DNA of 64,000 bases from Entrophospora sp. SA101 (taxonomy: Eukaryota; Glomeromycota; Glomeromycetes; Entrophosporales; Entrophosporaceae), in the NCBI GenBank assembly GCA_958430865.1, contig CAUDNR010000702.1, positions 25,088 to 89,087 on the forward strand, in the 5' to 3' direction. Below are positions 1 through 14,810 of the stretch, piece after piece. The number at the start of each line of letters is the position of its first letter. Position 1 is the stretch's first letter. Below the pieces are notes generated by a model. It was not told where the DNA came from. It did no database searches and saw only the letters and a list, made by a program, of their open reading frames with translations. A program made the position numbers and the translations under genes.

Positions 1-669
1 CGAATCCAAGCGTGTATAGCAGCCGAAGGTGGAGCAACAAAATATTAAATTTTTAATAAAACATGTAAAAAATATTCGGAACAAGTAAATTTTCATTTAT
101 TTTAAAAAAAATATTAATATAAATAAATAAATGTAAACGGTTTTTTAATCATTCGGAAACCCGTGATCACCCTCTGTAGTTTACTAAAATTTCAACTTTT
201 ATCAGATCATCATCCCAGCTGCCACCATTATTGCCACTGTCATCAAAAGGGTAAGTGTTGTTAGAGTATTTTTTTTTTTTTAAAGGTGGTGGTCACATGC
301 AACTGCTGGTGGTTGCAATCATCACAACTCATTGTCATTTTAGTTTACTTATAAATAAACCTTGTTCTTTATTTATAACAATAGTAATGATATTAAAGAA
401 TGGATTGATACAGATGATCTACTTGAAAGTATTAAGAAGATTCTATGAGGACCACCACCAACACCACTAGATACTCTGGAACTTTTTGAATATCTGAAAA
501 TATTATTATCTGAAGATAATGCTGAGATTCCAGTATGTTTTAACAATTTCTCTATTAAGCTATTCATTGAATGTTTTGTAGATTTTCAAATATTTTTACA
601 TCACATAAACATTATAGGATTCAACTGAATCATCATTGTCTCATGATAATGGTACCACTAGTGATTAAA

Positions 670-772
670 GCTCCCCACAAGCTGGCTTGTGAGCCAGATA
701 ATTTATTCAGCTTGAGAGCTGGCTTGTGAACTTATTAAGTTATTTGGCTTGCAAGCTGGCTCATGTGGAGCC
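670..772. repeat. Imperfect palindrome built on GCTGGCTTG
   Basis: The left end (GCTCCCCACAAGCTGGCTTG) resembles the reverse complement of the right end (CTTGCAAGCTGGCTCATGTG followed by GAGCC). A further GCTGGCTTGTGA copy lies in the middle. It could be a short MITE-like or foldback element; no target-site duplication was identified. Confidence 0.45.
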
Positions 773-1234
773 TTTCTAGTAATAATGAAACAATGACAAT
801 AGTGTTACTACTGAAAGTGATGACAATTATGACAAATATTCTGATTATATTGATGATGATGATTTTTGTAGAAAATTTCAGCAAAAAATTTCAAAAGTAA
901 ATCATATTAAATTTATTAAATTGTAAAAATTTTTTTTGGCTCAACTTAAATGATAATTTTGTTCTTTGATTTTTTTTTTAAATTAGTACATTAAAAAAAA
1001 AAATCTACAGGTGCCCATTACACCAAAATTTTTAGAATAAAGAAAATATGTTGCAAGTTTCAAATCTTTAAAACTTTGACACAAGTTAACTTTGATGTAA
1101 ACTTGAATTTTTATACAAATTTTGAGCTTTATATCCTGGTCCAGAAGATAATTGGCATTAATTCGCTGATTGAAATTCCGGAGTAATCTATTTTATTTTT
1201 TTTATTATTTTTATTATATTCTATTTCTATTATT

Positions 1235-1640
1235 TATTTGTATAACGATCTAATTTATTTAACTTTATTAAAGAAGAATCATCTTACTTAGAGTACAATT
1301 TATGACTAAAAGTACAATTTATGACCAAAAGTAAGGTTATCGATAATAGTAATATTTATTACTTAGAGTAAAATTCATTACTTAGAGTAATATTCATCAC
1401 TAAGTCAAATTCATTACTAATACTAATTAATAATTGTATATAAGGGGCTTGAATTTGATGCGCTTGTAAAATAACTTTGTAACAAGTTAACTTAGTAATA
1501 AGTTAATAAATTACTTCCAACTAAATAAATATTCTTATTATATCTTCTTTAAACAAAATTATCCATTAATAGCAAATTAATTTGTTTAGTAACCTATTCA
1601 TTCTAACACATGCTCTCCCGAAAATTAATTGGTGACAATA
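1235..1640. repeat. Dispersed LTR-like repeat, copy 1
   Basis: Shares an ordered series of blocks with 20810-21145: TAATTTATT, AATTGTATATAAG, AACAAGTTAA, AACCTATTCATTCT and GCTCTCCC. A TATATAAG promoter-like block followed by a conserved downstream segment suggests decayed solo LTRs, but I cannot define termini or a target duplication. Confidence 0.4.
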
Positions 1641-2292
1641 ATATGAATTTGAAAACCTATTGGAAACCTGGATTTGCTCTAAAGTGTAATCAAAGGTATG
1701 GAAAGAAGGATGGTAAGAAGTTTGATTTAAATAATTAAAAGGCATGTTTTTAGCTGGTAATATAGAAAAAAGTAAAATACTCTCTTGATTTAGTCAACAT
1801 CACAGAAAGTAGGAGGCTGTAAACACACACAGTCAGATTGCTTGTCTATTTCTTTCATGTCTTGTTTAATTCTCATAGTGTGTTTTCCGCTTTGACTTCC
1901 AGCCACTGGCGCAGAAAGTTTGTTCTGATAGTAAGACTCTAAGCTGGTCCATATTCTACCATCATCTAATTAATAAAAAAAAATTTTTTTTTTCTTATTT
2001 ATTACTTTTGAAGACAAATAAATTATATGTTTTTAATAAATAATACAACCATTACATGGAAAATGGAAAAAATTTTTATATGAAAACTCTTAAAAATCTA
2101 CAGGTGCTAAAGAGTAAACTTTTTTTTTTACTTAAGTAAAGACAAAAAAAAATTGATAATATGTTCTTTGAGATTTGTTTTGTTTGTGGATGTAAAAAAA
2201 AATTATGTGGTGGAACAAAAGTATAGTATATACCACTTTTCATGCAAAGGTACTCGATTAGTTGTTTTGTGTCAAATTTCCCTCATTTTTTA

Positions 2293-2552
2293 CTATGTGA
2301 GATGTCCACCAGCAATATGGGGGTCTGAGAACTCCTGGCCAAAATTGAGTTTTTTGCATAATGTATATCTATATCATAAGGATTATAGTTGGTGAAAAAT
2401 TTAGAACATGTTTACCTAGTACAATAATGAGATACAAGACTTGAAATATTTACTTTACATATCAAAACTATTTGTGTAACCAATTTTGTTTTGATTATAA
2501 CACAGAACAATTTAATAGTCTCAGACCCCCTTTTGCTGGTGGACATCCCATG
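2293..2552. mobile_element. MITE with about 30-bp inverted repeats, TA-flanked
   Basis: The left end carries GATGTCCACCAGCAATATGG then GGGTCTGAGA. The right end is its inverse, TCTCAGACCCCCTTTTGCTG then GTGGACATCCCA. TA dinucleotides flank both ends (2291-2292 and 2553-2554), as for Tc1/mariner-class insertions. No coding capacity is visible in the roughly 260 bp. Exact ends are uncertain because the outermost few bases are not perfectly inverted. Confidence 0.6.
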
Positions 2553-2576
2553 TATGACACACTCATTTATTTGCAG

Positions 2577-2917
2577 ATCATCAATTAACTGTACTCAATT
2601 TGGTACAAACATGTAATGAAGTGCAAAATAGCCATCTTTTAGCAGAAGGGATGATATGTGGTTCAAGCTTATTAGAAGAAAATCCAGAACTTTATAAGAA
2701 TATTTGCAAAGAAAACATTAATTTTTATACCTTTGATGATACTGAATATCAAGTTGAGCTTACATTGGATCAGAAAAACCTCATAAAAGAAATTGTTTTA
2801 AATGGCAATTTTAATATCAAATTAAATGATCAAAATCACTTGTTACATTTAGCAATGATCAATTTAGCTAAAGATTTTAAAGAGATTTGGGAAATAAAAT
2901 CATATGACCTACTGTAA
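2577..2917 (+). pseudogene. Exon-like fragment of unknown protein
   Basis: An acceptor-like TTTGCAG at about 2570-2576 precedes an open frame of roughly 112 codons ending at 2917. The frame has balanced, non-repetitive composition (for example YKNICKENINFYTFDDTEYQ), unlike the low-complexity frames around it. It starts without a convincing ATG, so it is either an internal exon of a decayed gene or a fragment carried by a transposon. I recognise no family. The neighbouring MITE inserts just upstream. Confidence 0.3.
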
Positions 2918-3819
2918 ATGAAAATAGCTATGCCCATCAAGTAATCAATAAGATTACGAGTTTCCTTTTTTATGACATCAATAATGTTGAATCAAGATGG
3001 TAATTACTACTTGCAATTTTTAATGTAAATATTGAGAATATTATATATTGTAAGATAGTAAAAGAGGGACTGACCTAGAGTCCAAGCTGAATGCAATTAA
3101 TCAAAGTAATTTACTGTGGTGGTCACGTGATTTGGAAGATAAACCAAATATTTAGACTGCGCGAAGCATGGTAATCGGAGGGAAGTTCCTTGTAGACAAA
3201 AGGACATCACAATAGAATTCTTAGAACACTTATCTTATCTATAATATTAGCCATATTACTTATTTTATAATCTTATTTATATTTTTATCATTCAGATGAT
3301 GTAAATATTTGTATGAATTAATAATTCAACTTTAGTATATTTTATTGGATGGAATCATGTAAAGGTCATGTTATTTGTATAACTTCAATAGTTATAAATA
3401 AGCTTGAAATTGTCCAGCTTGTAATAATTATGTATATATAATCATGTCCATAATAATAATAATTCACTTCATAATTTATTAAATAAACTTTCTTTGTGAA
3501 TACCTTTTAATATTACATTATTGAATAATGTATCCAAGAGGACATCCTTAGGACTTATAGATGTATATAGAATGTCGTGTGCAGCTGGAGGATAAAACAG
3601 AGGAGACCTACCAGAATTCTTCTGCAATAATAAGGGCAGTTAGTGGCCAACACTAATATTATAAAAGGAAAACTAGCTAGTAAAGTAAAGGAAAGTAAGG
3701 TTTTAGAGTTTGCTATTAACAAAAGCATTAGTAAAGGGCTAGTGTCATAATAGCATTCATAGTGTCAAACTTGGACCGCTTGCTTGCAATATTAACTATA
3801 TATATACATAATATTTTAG
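2918..3819. other. Intergenic, AT-rich, no gene seen
   Basis: No supported reading frame. It contains TATATAAT-like and polyA-like blocks at 3420-3520 that might belong to a decayed LTR, but I could not find a matching second copy. Confidence 0.4.
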
Positions 3820-4325
3820 GAATGGCTCTCCTTCACAATCAACTCTATATAGAAATCTAGATGATCAAAATTTGATTAGATGTCCTGATGCATTTTATTT
3901 TGTGAAAAATTATCCGATCAATTATGAGTTTCTATATTCAGAATTTAGTAATGGTCCATGGTCAAACAACTCTAGTCACAAAAGTCATGTTCATGAAGAC
4001 TTTTTCAGATTAAATCAATTTGTTAAGGACTCCTATAAGCTTATTCATTATTTTTTAAAGAACAATAATTTAAAAAGTGGTGAAAAAATTTGGGGAATTA
4101 AATATCCATCTGATTTAAATGAATCAGCAGAATCTTTAATCCAGCTATGTGGAAAACCGTTATTGCTCAAAAGAAACCATAAATTATATTAACGATCTTA
4201 ACAATGCAATTCTTCAAACTCTTCAAACTGTTGTAACTAGACCAACTACACCACCTCAAGCCAAAAGAATAAAACTGGAACCAGATTCTGGTAATAGTGT
4301 TTTCACAACAATGAGTTCACCTTAA
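3820..4325 (+). pseudogene. Fragmentary protein-coding remnant, unknown
   Basis: After an acceptor-like TATTTTAG the frame is open for about 124 codons to a stop at 4192. Coding-like sequence then continues in another frame to about 4325 (LNNAILQTLQTVV, then KRIKLEPDSG). That implies either a short intron or a one-base shift near 4160. No upstream start was found and no family is recognised. It is probably the 3' part of a host-repeat or transposon gene. Confidence 0.3.
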
Positions 4326-6459
4326 TTTTTTATTTATTACCAGCAATAATGTTAATAAAAATTAGTTATTATAAAAGTAATATAAATAAATATAATAAAC
4401 AGGATTTAATATTTTAATTTAATATTAAGAAAGTGCATCTAGTTTGTTTTATTACAGCTTCATTAGAATTGTTAGCTGAAATATATAATTTCAACAGATA
4501 TTTAGACATTTCAACTGTCAAAATATACTCATCAAGGCTATTTGGTTTGCTGTAATGTTGAAAATGTCTAAATATCTAAATATCTGGGATACTTGTGTTT
4601 ACATTTAAACTTACACTCCTTCCATTCAATTACAAGAACATTTGTCATGATATTAAGAACACAATGACAATATGTCCCATAATAGATTTGATGTAAATGA
4701 GTTTCATATATATAGTAATAGTACTAGAGAAAAAACAAAAATAACAGATGGGTGATTTTAGTAATCACATTACTAAATTTTGACCCCTGAAATTTTGGTA
4801 ATACAAATGTTCACTTTGTCTGGTTTTGTTGCAGCATGCCCCAATTTATATACAGTGTAGATCATCTATAATCAATTAATTGCTTATACGTAGTAACAAT
4901 TGGTCAACTTCAAAATACTAAAACAAAAAATTTTTATATCATTTTAAAAAAATTTAACTGATAAGTTTTATTGTTCATGACTCAAGCTTCAAAACTTATT
5001 GGCTGGTTTTTTCTTAAACTGGAAATTGGCTGAGCCTTAGCATTTTGAGAATTCCGAGTTTTGTTATACACTTAAGAAATTGAGACCAAGTAAATTTCGT
5101 GTAACAACTTTTTTTCATAAAATTTTCTACAACATACATTTGGTTTATTTGATTTATTTTTATTTCCTTTTTTTATTAATAAATAAAAGTTCTTTACAAC
5201 AAAAAAGTTTAACGAACGTATTACATCAAAAGAAAATCATTACCAAATTTGGTCGTGGGATTCAAAATATTGTATATAACACGAAAATTATTTGAGCATA
5301 ACTTTCAAATTTAAAAATTTATGAAGGGACAAATTTTTTTTTATAGATTAATAGACTCCTTTTTAAAGCTGAATTGAATGGTGGTGGTTTTTTTAAAATC
5401 CAATTTGTGGATCAGATAATATTTCAAAAATTTTAACTTTTGAGTATAGATGATCCGCACTGTATTTAACAGAACAAAATTGGAGAAAACAAACAATATC
5501 TGAGTTTATTAAGGGGAGTGCCCAAAATGGCATCATTGCACTCTGATATAAGCTCATAACCCTATGTCGGTATCTCAAAATTTTAAAAATAAATTTTATT
5601 GGATCATATTACGTGTAACGTCGAAGTCTCCCCTAAATTCCTTGTATATAAATATTAAAAAAAAAAAAAAATTTTATTCGAATTATTTTTTCGTTTTATT
5701 ATATATCATTATTATTATTATTTCATTTTATTTGTTTATTTTGAATTCAAATTATTCATTTTATTTGTTTATTTGAATTCAAATTATTCATTTTATTATT
5801 TTATTCGTATTATGCGTATTATTATTATTCATTTATTTGGTTCAAATTATTCATTTTATTCATTTGTTTGTGTATTCGAATTCGAATTATTCGTTTTATT
5901 CGTTTATTATTTATTATTATTTGTTTATTCAAATAAACTTCGAATATTCAAATTTATAAAAAACCTTACGATTCTATAATATCGTGTGACACCAAAGAAT
6001 ATCATTGCTATTTGGATTTGAAAGTTTGCACCTGGCGCAGCATTTGATGTTAGATGGCGTGCACCATAGTACATTATTATTAATATGTATGTAATCTCGA
6101 TAAAATACTTGGTAATATAAATAAATAACTAATTTTTGTTATGGTGATCACTCACCTTTGTTATAATAATAATGGGTGGGAACTATCCATCTATAAATAA
6201 ATTTTCTAGCATATATAGAACACATGACCTCCTCGGTTAATTGTAATTGTCCGTCATTATTATGGTACGATTTTTTTATGTTGATCGTGCTATTCTTGGA
6301 ATAAGTTTATTATGGTATGAATTCAAGATGTCATGATGACGATAATAATCGGGACGATTTTTTTATAATAATAAATAGTAATAGTTAAAATTTTTTAAAA
6401 ATTAAATATCTTTTTTCAACTCGTTCTATATACAAATAATACAATTTTTAATTTAAAAC
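4326..6459. other. AT-rich intergenic DNA upstream of GAPDH
   Basis: No credible gene. An imperfect inverted repeat lies at about 4495-4588 (CAGATATTTAGACATTTCAA against its inverse). At 5660-5960 a low-complexity tract of TTCAAATTATTCATTTTATT-like repeats produces meaningless F/Y/S-rich frames. The last few hundred bases presumably hold the GAPDH promoter. Confidence 0.45.
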
Positions 6460-8399
<1,940 letters not shown>

Positions 8400-9270
8400 C
8401 GTTAATTATTTATAAAGTCTATATAATTTATTATTATTTGTAACTAGTTATTATTATACACACACCAATAAGGTTATAAATATTATGTAAATCATGTTAC
8501 TTTTTGTCCAATCATATTTTTAACCAATAAAATATAACGATTTTTACACCCACCAATCAATCGATTATTGTTGAATTTTCTCTTTACCAATTAAGGTTTG
8601 GTGATAAATAATAAATAAAGTGTGCATAATGGATTTTTATATTACATCATATAGACCACATAGACTTAAAATTTTTAGTTATGGAAAATTCCTTGTTTTT
8701 TCTTTGTCATCATTTCCTGTTAATAAAAATTAGCTATGGTACAATAATATAATTAAAAAATTGAAAATTTCTTTAAATAGAAATTTTATTTCTAAATTTA
8801 GAACATAGGGAGAAACTTTCAATTTTATTTTATGCTGATGCTAAATAAAATTAATATAATGAAAAAAATGTTGTTGTTCTATTATGGTATCTTTGTGTGC
8901 ATTATGTTATTACTTTATTACGTTGTCAATGTTGTTTTTGTTGTTTTTTGCGATATGTTGTTATGTTATTTTGAGAAATTTAAGAAATTAATGTCTTTGA
9001 ACCCTATTTTTATATTAGGCTATATTAAATACAGATAATTTATATAAATAAAACGCAAAAATAACCCAATCCGAAATTTCAATATTTTCTAATTTTTTTC
9101 ATTTGCATCACTATTTAAAAATCATTATTCCCTCCCCCCCTCTTATTCCTTATTAATCATAAAGAAAAATATTGATTATTTTTATTAAATAGAACGATTA
9201 TTTTATCATTCATTATACATCACACACACACACACACATATACATATATAGAAATAGACGGATAGAAAAA
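8400..9270. other. Intergenic between GAPDH and arrestin
   Basis: AT-rich, with no supported gene. A pyrimidine-rich tract (CCCTCCCCCCCTC at about 9130) and a CA repeat (9220-9237) precede the arrestin start and may be promoter sequence. Confidence 0.4.
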
Positions 9271-11056
9271 ATGAATAATAGTATAATAGCTATAGATATA
9301 TTACCATGTAATGATGGCAAAGTGATAATGTATGGTGCTCCTGATAAAGACGCAACAGTCAAATTATCTGGTAAATTACGCATCGTCCTTTCAAAACCAC
9401 TTAAAACAAAATTCGTCGCAATACAATTGAAGGGAAAATCGGAATTTTCCGACTGGGAGAACCAATACTCTTGCATAAACGTTGCAAAATACGAAAACAT
9501 AATTCGCGAAAAGTTTACTTTACCACTTGGTGTAACCGATTTGGATTACGAATTTGAATTACCTGCCAACATTCCTCAAACATATGTCACCCCTTTTGGT
9601 CTAATAAAATATAAATTGGTTGCAACAGTTCAGCCAGCTTCGCTCTTAACAAAATATGGAAGAGTCGAAAAACCAATCACTTTTCACCGACATTATTTAC
9701 CCTGCAAAAGAGATCTGTTGCCCGCTCCTCCCACAAAAGTCTATAAAGGTCAACGGAAAGATATTCTAAAATATGAGTTGGATGTGCCTACTATCACGTG
9801 CATTGATGACAAATCAATACTGGTTAGACTCAGATTATTGCCTTTAACAGATCAAGGAAAGATTGAAAAAGTTTCTTTTGATATGATACAATCTGAAAAA
9901 TATAGGTATGTTTTATCATCATTATCATCATCATTATTATAATCATAATAATGATAAATTAATCATAAAACATAATCATTTATATTATAGAATTCATCCA
10001 ACTAACCAAGATCTTCGAGATTTTGCTATTGATGGCGCTCAACTTGTTGGTAATGTTCAATTAAGCGGCTCATCATCTTTAAAGCGTGTGAGATCTCATC
10101 CGATAAAACCAACCACATTGAATATCCACCACGATGATGATTGTTGGAATTCTCCTTTAACTTGCAACTTGCCATTCACTAGTCATGCTATTTCTGATTC
10201 TGACTCAAGCAAAAAAACAAAATTAAAGGCTTCAATAAAAAGTCCATTGATACGTGTTAGGCATAAATTAAAAATCACATTGAAATTCCAAGATCAAAAT
10301 GAAAAAAGATTAGAATTGACTTTTCCTATTACTATTACCACTGTACCTGAAAAAAATGATTTCGATGGTGGTTTACCTTCATACGATGATGTTATTGGAA
10401 TCGTTAATAACAATAATAATAATCAAATATTAACTGATGATAATGACGATGAACTTTCTTCCAATAATAATACAAGACCTGTAACACCAACAAATGATGA
10501 TTTCAATTCTTCTCCATATCCACCAGCATTGTCACCACCATCATCAACAACATCATCATCGCCATCATCATCACCACCATCTCCTTCCTCATCATCATCA
10601 CAATTAATTCCAAATGATGAGAGATATCATAAACTTCGACAAAAGAAAAGCCAAAATTCGTTGGCACAATCTTTAGGCAAGTTATTGTTAAGGTCTGATA
10701 GTAAATCTAAATCCAAATCTAAATCATCAACACCAAGTATATCAGCTTCAACATCTCCAAAAACATATTCACTCACCTCTTCCTCTTCCTCAGACTCAAC
10801 ATCATCATTAGCATCATTAGCAACAACCGATCAGTCTAATAATTTATCATTAGCGGATCGTCGTTTTCGTTCGACTGAAAATTTAAATTCATCATCATCA
10901 AATCATAATCATGAATACAGTTGGTTTATAAATAGATCAAGTGATAACGATGATGATAATCCAGAAATTCGTTCAGCTCCTTCAAGTCCACTTCAAAGTA
11001 AATTTCACGGTATTGAATTCAATATTTCATTACCAAGCCCTACTTTGGGATTTTAA
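9271..11056 (+). CDS. Alpha-arrestin (ART/Rod-like adaptor)
   Basis: Two exons, 9271-9905 and 9991-11056, joined by an 85-bp GT-AG intron; the spliced product is about 566 residues. The N-terminal arrestin fold has typical patterns (SGKLRIVLSKPLKTKFVAIQ, and LPLGVTDLDYEFELPANIPQ). After the intron the C-terminal arrestin strands continue (LIRVRHKLKITLKFQDQ, LELTFPITI) and end in LPSYDDV, a PY-type motif known in alpha-arrestins to bind WW domains of Rsp5/NEDD4 ubiquitin ligases. The last about 200 residues are Ser/Pro/Asn-rich and disordered. Known role of the family: cargo adaptors that direct ubiquitylation and endocytosis of plasma-membrane transporters. The exact cargo cannot be read from sequence. 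Confidence 0.85.
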
Positions 11057-11145
11057 AAAAATGTATCATTGATTTTGTTTATATAATTTTTTAAAGTCCG
11101 CTGAGCGGTGTCATACTTTTTCAATGTATACAACAAAAACATTAC

Positions 11146-11405
11146 CATCTTTGCATCTCTGCATCATTATATTTGCATATTTGCATCATTATATTTGCAT
11201 ATTTGCATCATTATATTTGCATCTTTGCATCATTACATTTGCATCTTTGCATCATTACATCATTAGATTAATTCAATTTATTGATTATAGATTATAAATT
11301 CATTCATTCATTTATATTCAACATCATTCATTAATCAATTCATTCACTCATTCACTCATTCACTCATTCACTCATACACTCATTTATATTCATTCATTTG
11401 TATTC
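11146..11405. repeat. Simple tandem repeats
   Basis: Repeats of TTTGCATCATTA(T/C)ATTTGCA at about 11146-11260, followed by CATTCACT units at about 11330-11390. Ordinary microsatellite and minisatellite DNA. Confidence 0.8.
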
Positions 11406-11899
11406 AAATGTAATTATACATATAATTTCACTTATTCATTCATTTCAATGTATTTAATTAACAAAACTTTTTTTTATTTTCAGTATATCTCATTTTTTGT
11501 AATAAATAAACCTAGAAAATAGAAAAAATAAAATAAAATAATCTTAGCATATAAACTTATCAACTGATTGGTTCGTTGTTAAATCTTGTTGTTTTTGTTT
11601 TGATTTATTTTCTGACTTAAAATTATCTCACTAAATCCATCTTGGATTTCATCTCCAATGCTTGCCTTCATTTCTGTTTACTCTGCTGGTAGATTTATTA
11701 CAACTACAAAATTACCATATGGAAATTTTTCCATAACAATTTCTCCTTCAGCAAATTTTTCTTTATAATTTTCGCCTACATAAATACCTTCCTTATCTTC
11801 ATAGTCGAAATTAAATTCAATATAAATTATTATGATAAATTCTTCACTTTGCAAAATAAAAAAAATGTCAGACAAAATTAATAAGTACCGATCCAGATA

Positions 11900-12272
11900 C
11901 ACAGTGAGTCTCGGTATAGCGGATTTGGGGTTTTAGCGGATAAATTTTCAAACCCAAATTTTTCTACAATTATTTTATCTCGGTTTAACGGATTTAACAG
12001 ATTTAACGGATTTTTCATATAATAATAATAATAAATTCGGTTTATTGGATATTTTTTAAAAATTTTCTCGATATTACGGATAATGATATTCACTCTTTTG
12101 AGCTAATAAGTAATTATTAAATATTAACAATGTCATATTATTCAAAAATAAAAAATAATTTTTTAACGTAACGTGTATCACATGATTTAATCAAAAATTC
12201 GATTTTTTATGGATATCGGATGACTCGGTATAGTATGGAACAAACATATCCGTTATACCGAGACTCACTGTG
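11900..12272. mobile_element. Tc1/mariner- or pogo-type MITE with 27-bp TIRs
   Basis: Left end CACAGTGAGTCTCGGTATAG and right end its inverse (CTATACCGAGACTCACTGTG with a single A/G-type mismatch). Both are flanked by TA at 11898-11899 and 12273-12274. The 373-bp interior has no transposase frame; it contains internal GGATTTAACGGATTT repeats echoing the ends. CAGTGAGTCTCGG-type ends are typical of pogo/Tigger elements (family knowledge), so a pogo-like transposase probably mobilised it. Confidence 0.8.
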
Positions 12273-12999
12273 TAACACAACTTATTCTAATACATAGTTT
12301 TATAAAGATCATAAACAATTTCATCAGAATTATAACGATCAAAAATCGAAAAGAATAGTCACGAGATTGTTGGTGATAACCTGATTGCTGCAAATTACCA
12401 CGTTTGCAAGTCATAATTGGACTACTAATAGGATGTTGATTTGGAGGAGTCGGAGGACAGAAATGTTATTTATCTGGAATAATAAAGAGTAGCGTGAAAA
12501 TGCGAAGGTATGAAAGCGGTGAAACGTGAAGGCATGAATTGTAAACGTAAAGCAAAAAATTCTTTTTATAACCATTTCACAATTTGTTAATAGATTATAT
12601 GTCATATATTTTCTCAAAGTCATTGAGTTTTTGAATGTAATTGAGAAGACGATCTTTTGCAATTTCAGCATTAGATGTCAAAATTTTTAACCCTATATTT
12701 AATAACAGTTAATAATCACTTGTAAGTCACTAATAAAGTTATGAAGTACTTGATAACTTGGTCATTTTTCAAAATAATTTTAATTCGTATAAGAACAAGT
12801 TCTTCAATTCAGTATGCTTATGTAATAAATCAATTGACATCTTGCTATGTTTGATTATACAATGAGGCATGCACCAATGCTAACCAACGCTTGACTGATT
12901 CCCTTTAAACTCATTTGATTCAGGTGGTTAATTCTCCTGTATTCAGCAAGGACGCTTTCGTCCACCTTTAGACAGTCAAAAGCGAATGACAGTATATTT

Positions 13000-13546
13000 A
13001 TTGAATGTCATTTGAAACAAGATTATGACAAGGAATTAATTATTGATGTCATCTGGCATGTTCGACATGACAGTTGCATTGAGCATTGTTTTAAAATTGT
13101 ATTTGGAGGTTACAAAAAACAACATCCAATTAGTTGTAAAAAATGTAGCCAAGTTCCAACAGGTTCTGCTAAAAAAAATAATAATTGAAATTACAGCATT
13201 ATAGCCAGAAATACTGGTCTAAATGCATATTTACTTCATCTAGATAAGGATGAAACTGTCATAATAGCTGACTATAGAGGCTTTGGGTCATTGGTCCGTT
13301 GTTCCAATACAAAAAACATGGTTTACAGCTTCCTCGTTCGATGCCTTATTTTTTACAATAGAAAAACCCCTTTTGTGGATTGAAGCATTATTTGATAATG
13401 GTGCACACTATCATAATAAAGAATTGATGATGATGAATAGTCAATGGTATGATATAGAAATAAAATCATGGGCTTTCTTGGAGCCTGGTGAAGTCAAAAC
13501 AACTATTAATCCCAACCATGAGCTTACCACCACATTAATGGCTTAA
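13000..13546 (+). pseudogene. Degenerate transposase fragment (Rhizophagus repeat family)
   Basis: The best part is the 3' frame at 13283-13546, with WFTASSFDALF, LFDNGAHYHNKEL and FLEPGEVKTTI. Upstream pieces in other frames (YKKQHPISCKKC, DETVIIADYR) fit the same protein. The order DYR, FDNG and LEPGE looks like a DDE-type catalytic series, and it resembles a highly repeated family I associate with Rhizophagus genomes; this is memory-based and not verified. Several frame changes and stops show it is dead. Function if intact: transposition. Confidence 0.5.
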
Positions 13547-14810
13547 TAATTTCATCACATGGCAATGTTAAATATTTCATTATTATTGTTATGATGATCG
13601 TGATGTTCTTGTTGACAGTTTATTATGGCAATGAAAATAAGAAATAATTAAACCAATAAATAAATAAAAATACAGCTGTTGAAGTCATTAGAATTTGATT
13701 TCATACTATAGTGAAAGTTGCCTCAGGACGCAAATAATAATAAATTTAATTACTAGAAAAAAAATTTAACAAATTCAAAAAAAATTTTACCTAATCGTTC
13801 CAAACAATCATCTCTATTTCAGATAATAAACAACTGCCAGTTTCATTAACTTCACAATCATAAAAATAATCACTTCTGTTCTGAAGAATGGAATGCAGGC
13901 CACATCTAATACAGTGATTTGCTAAATGAGCTGCAAGTCTCCACTTTGAAACTTTTTGGGATAGTGCAAACATTTAGCAGAAAATGACCTTTAGAATTTC
14001 TAATAGGCTATATAGTTAGGATTATCTTCAACACTTGAATTATCATTTACAAATTGAAGCTGATTATGAGATTTCAATGAAAAATCTTAAATGAACAAGT
14101 GGATATGAACTTACTTTAAGAGCACATATAAATTTGTTGATTATTTTTAATTAATTATATTTTCTACTTTTTGTCATATTTTTCGTCCTTTTGTCACATT
14201 CACCACTTCGTCAATTTCGCCAGGTGTGATGAAATTAACAACAAAAAAGGTATTCCACTATCAACTCTAAACACACTATAATCCTGAATTTTTTGTCTTT
14301 TCGCCCAAAAATAAAATGAATGTATTATTTTAATATATATTCAATGTTATATTAATTATGTGGTGATTATACTTATTATAGATTTGGGGAACCATTATGC
14401 AAACTACGCACTGTCCTGTTAGTGAAAAACAAGTCAGAATTACATGTCCAATAACTTGATTTGACTTTCTGTACAAATTTAGAAACAATCAATCTTAAAT
14501 AGCATTTTCAAAAAGTTATTTCGTGAAACTTAAGGTCCAAATTTATAAGGTATAATGCCTATAAAAAAATTCATTGATCAATTTTTATGTTCCCGAATTA
14601 TACATTCAATAAATTTTACATGCGATGTAAACTACATATATATACGATTGCCAAAGAAATCTTAAAATAGATTTGGGATTATATATAAAAGGGCTGGATT
14701 CGTGAAACAGAAGCTTCCCATAATCAATGATACTCATATATAAATACTTGTATTGGAAGATATAAAATCTTGCATACTAAATTTATTAATCTATTATTAT
14801 TTCATAAAAA
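13547..14810. other. Intergenic, no confident gene
   Basis: AT-rich sequence. A minus-strand frame at 13791-13973 contains HCIRCGLHSILQNRSDYFYD, but it has no start context, partners or domain I can name. Confidence 0.35.

Larger units (their letters stand above)
1..2292. other. AT-rich intergenic DNA with repeat remnants
   Basis: I see no convincing gene here. The stretch holds homopolymer runs, short unsupported open frames, an imperfect palindrome at 670-772, and an LTR-like dispersed repeat at about 1235-1640 that reappears near 20.8-21.1 kb. Confidence 0.5.
11057..12999. other. Intergenic with simple repeats and a MITE
   Basis: Downstream of the arrestin there are tandem simple repeats (11146-11405) and a TA-flanked MITE (11900-12272). 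Small frames on the minus strand around 11680-11900 and 12410-12670 lack recognisable features, and I do not call genes from them. Confidence 0.45.

Noticed and set aside
5564..5979. Two small proteins rich in Ser/Phe/Tyr
   Set aside because: They are translations of a low-complexity TTCAAATTATTCATTTTATT-type repeat with no conserved features.
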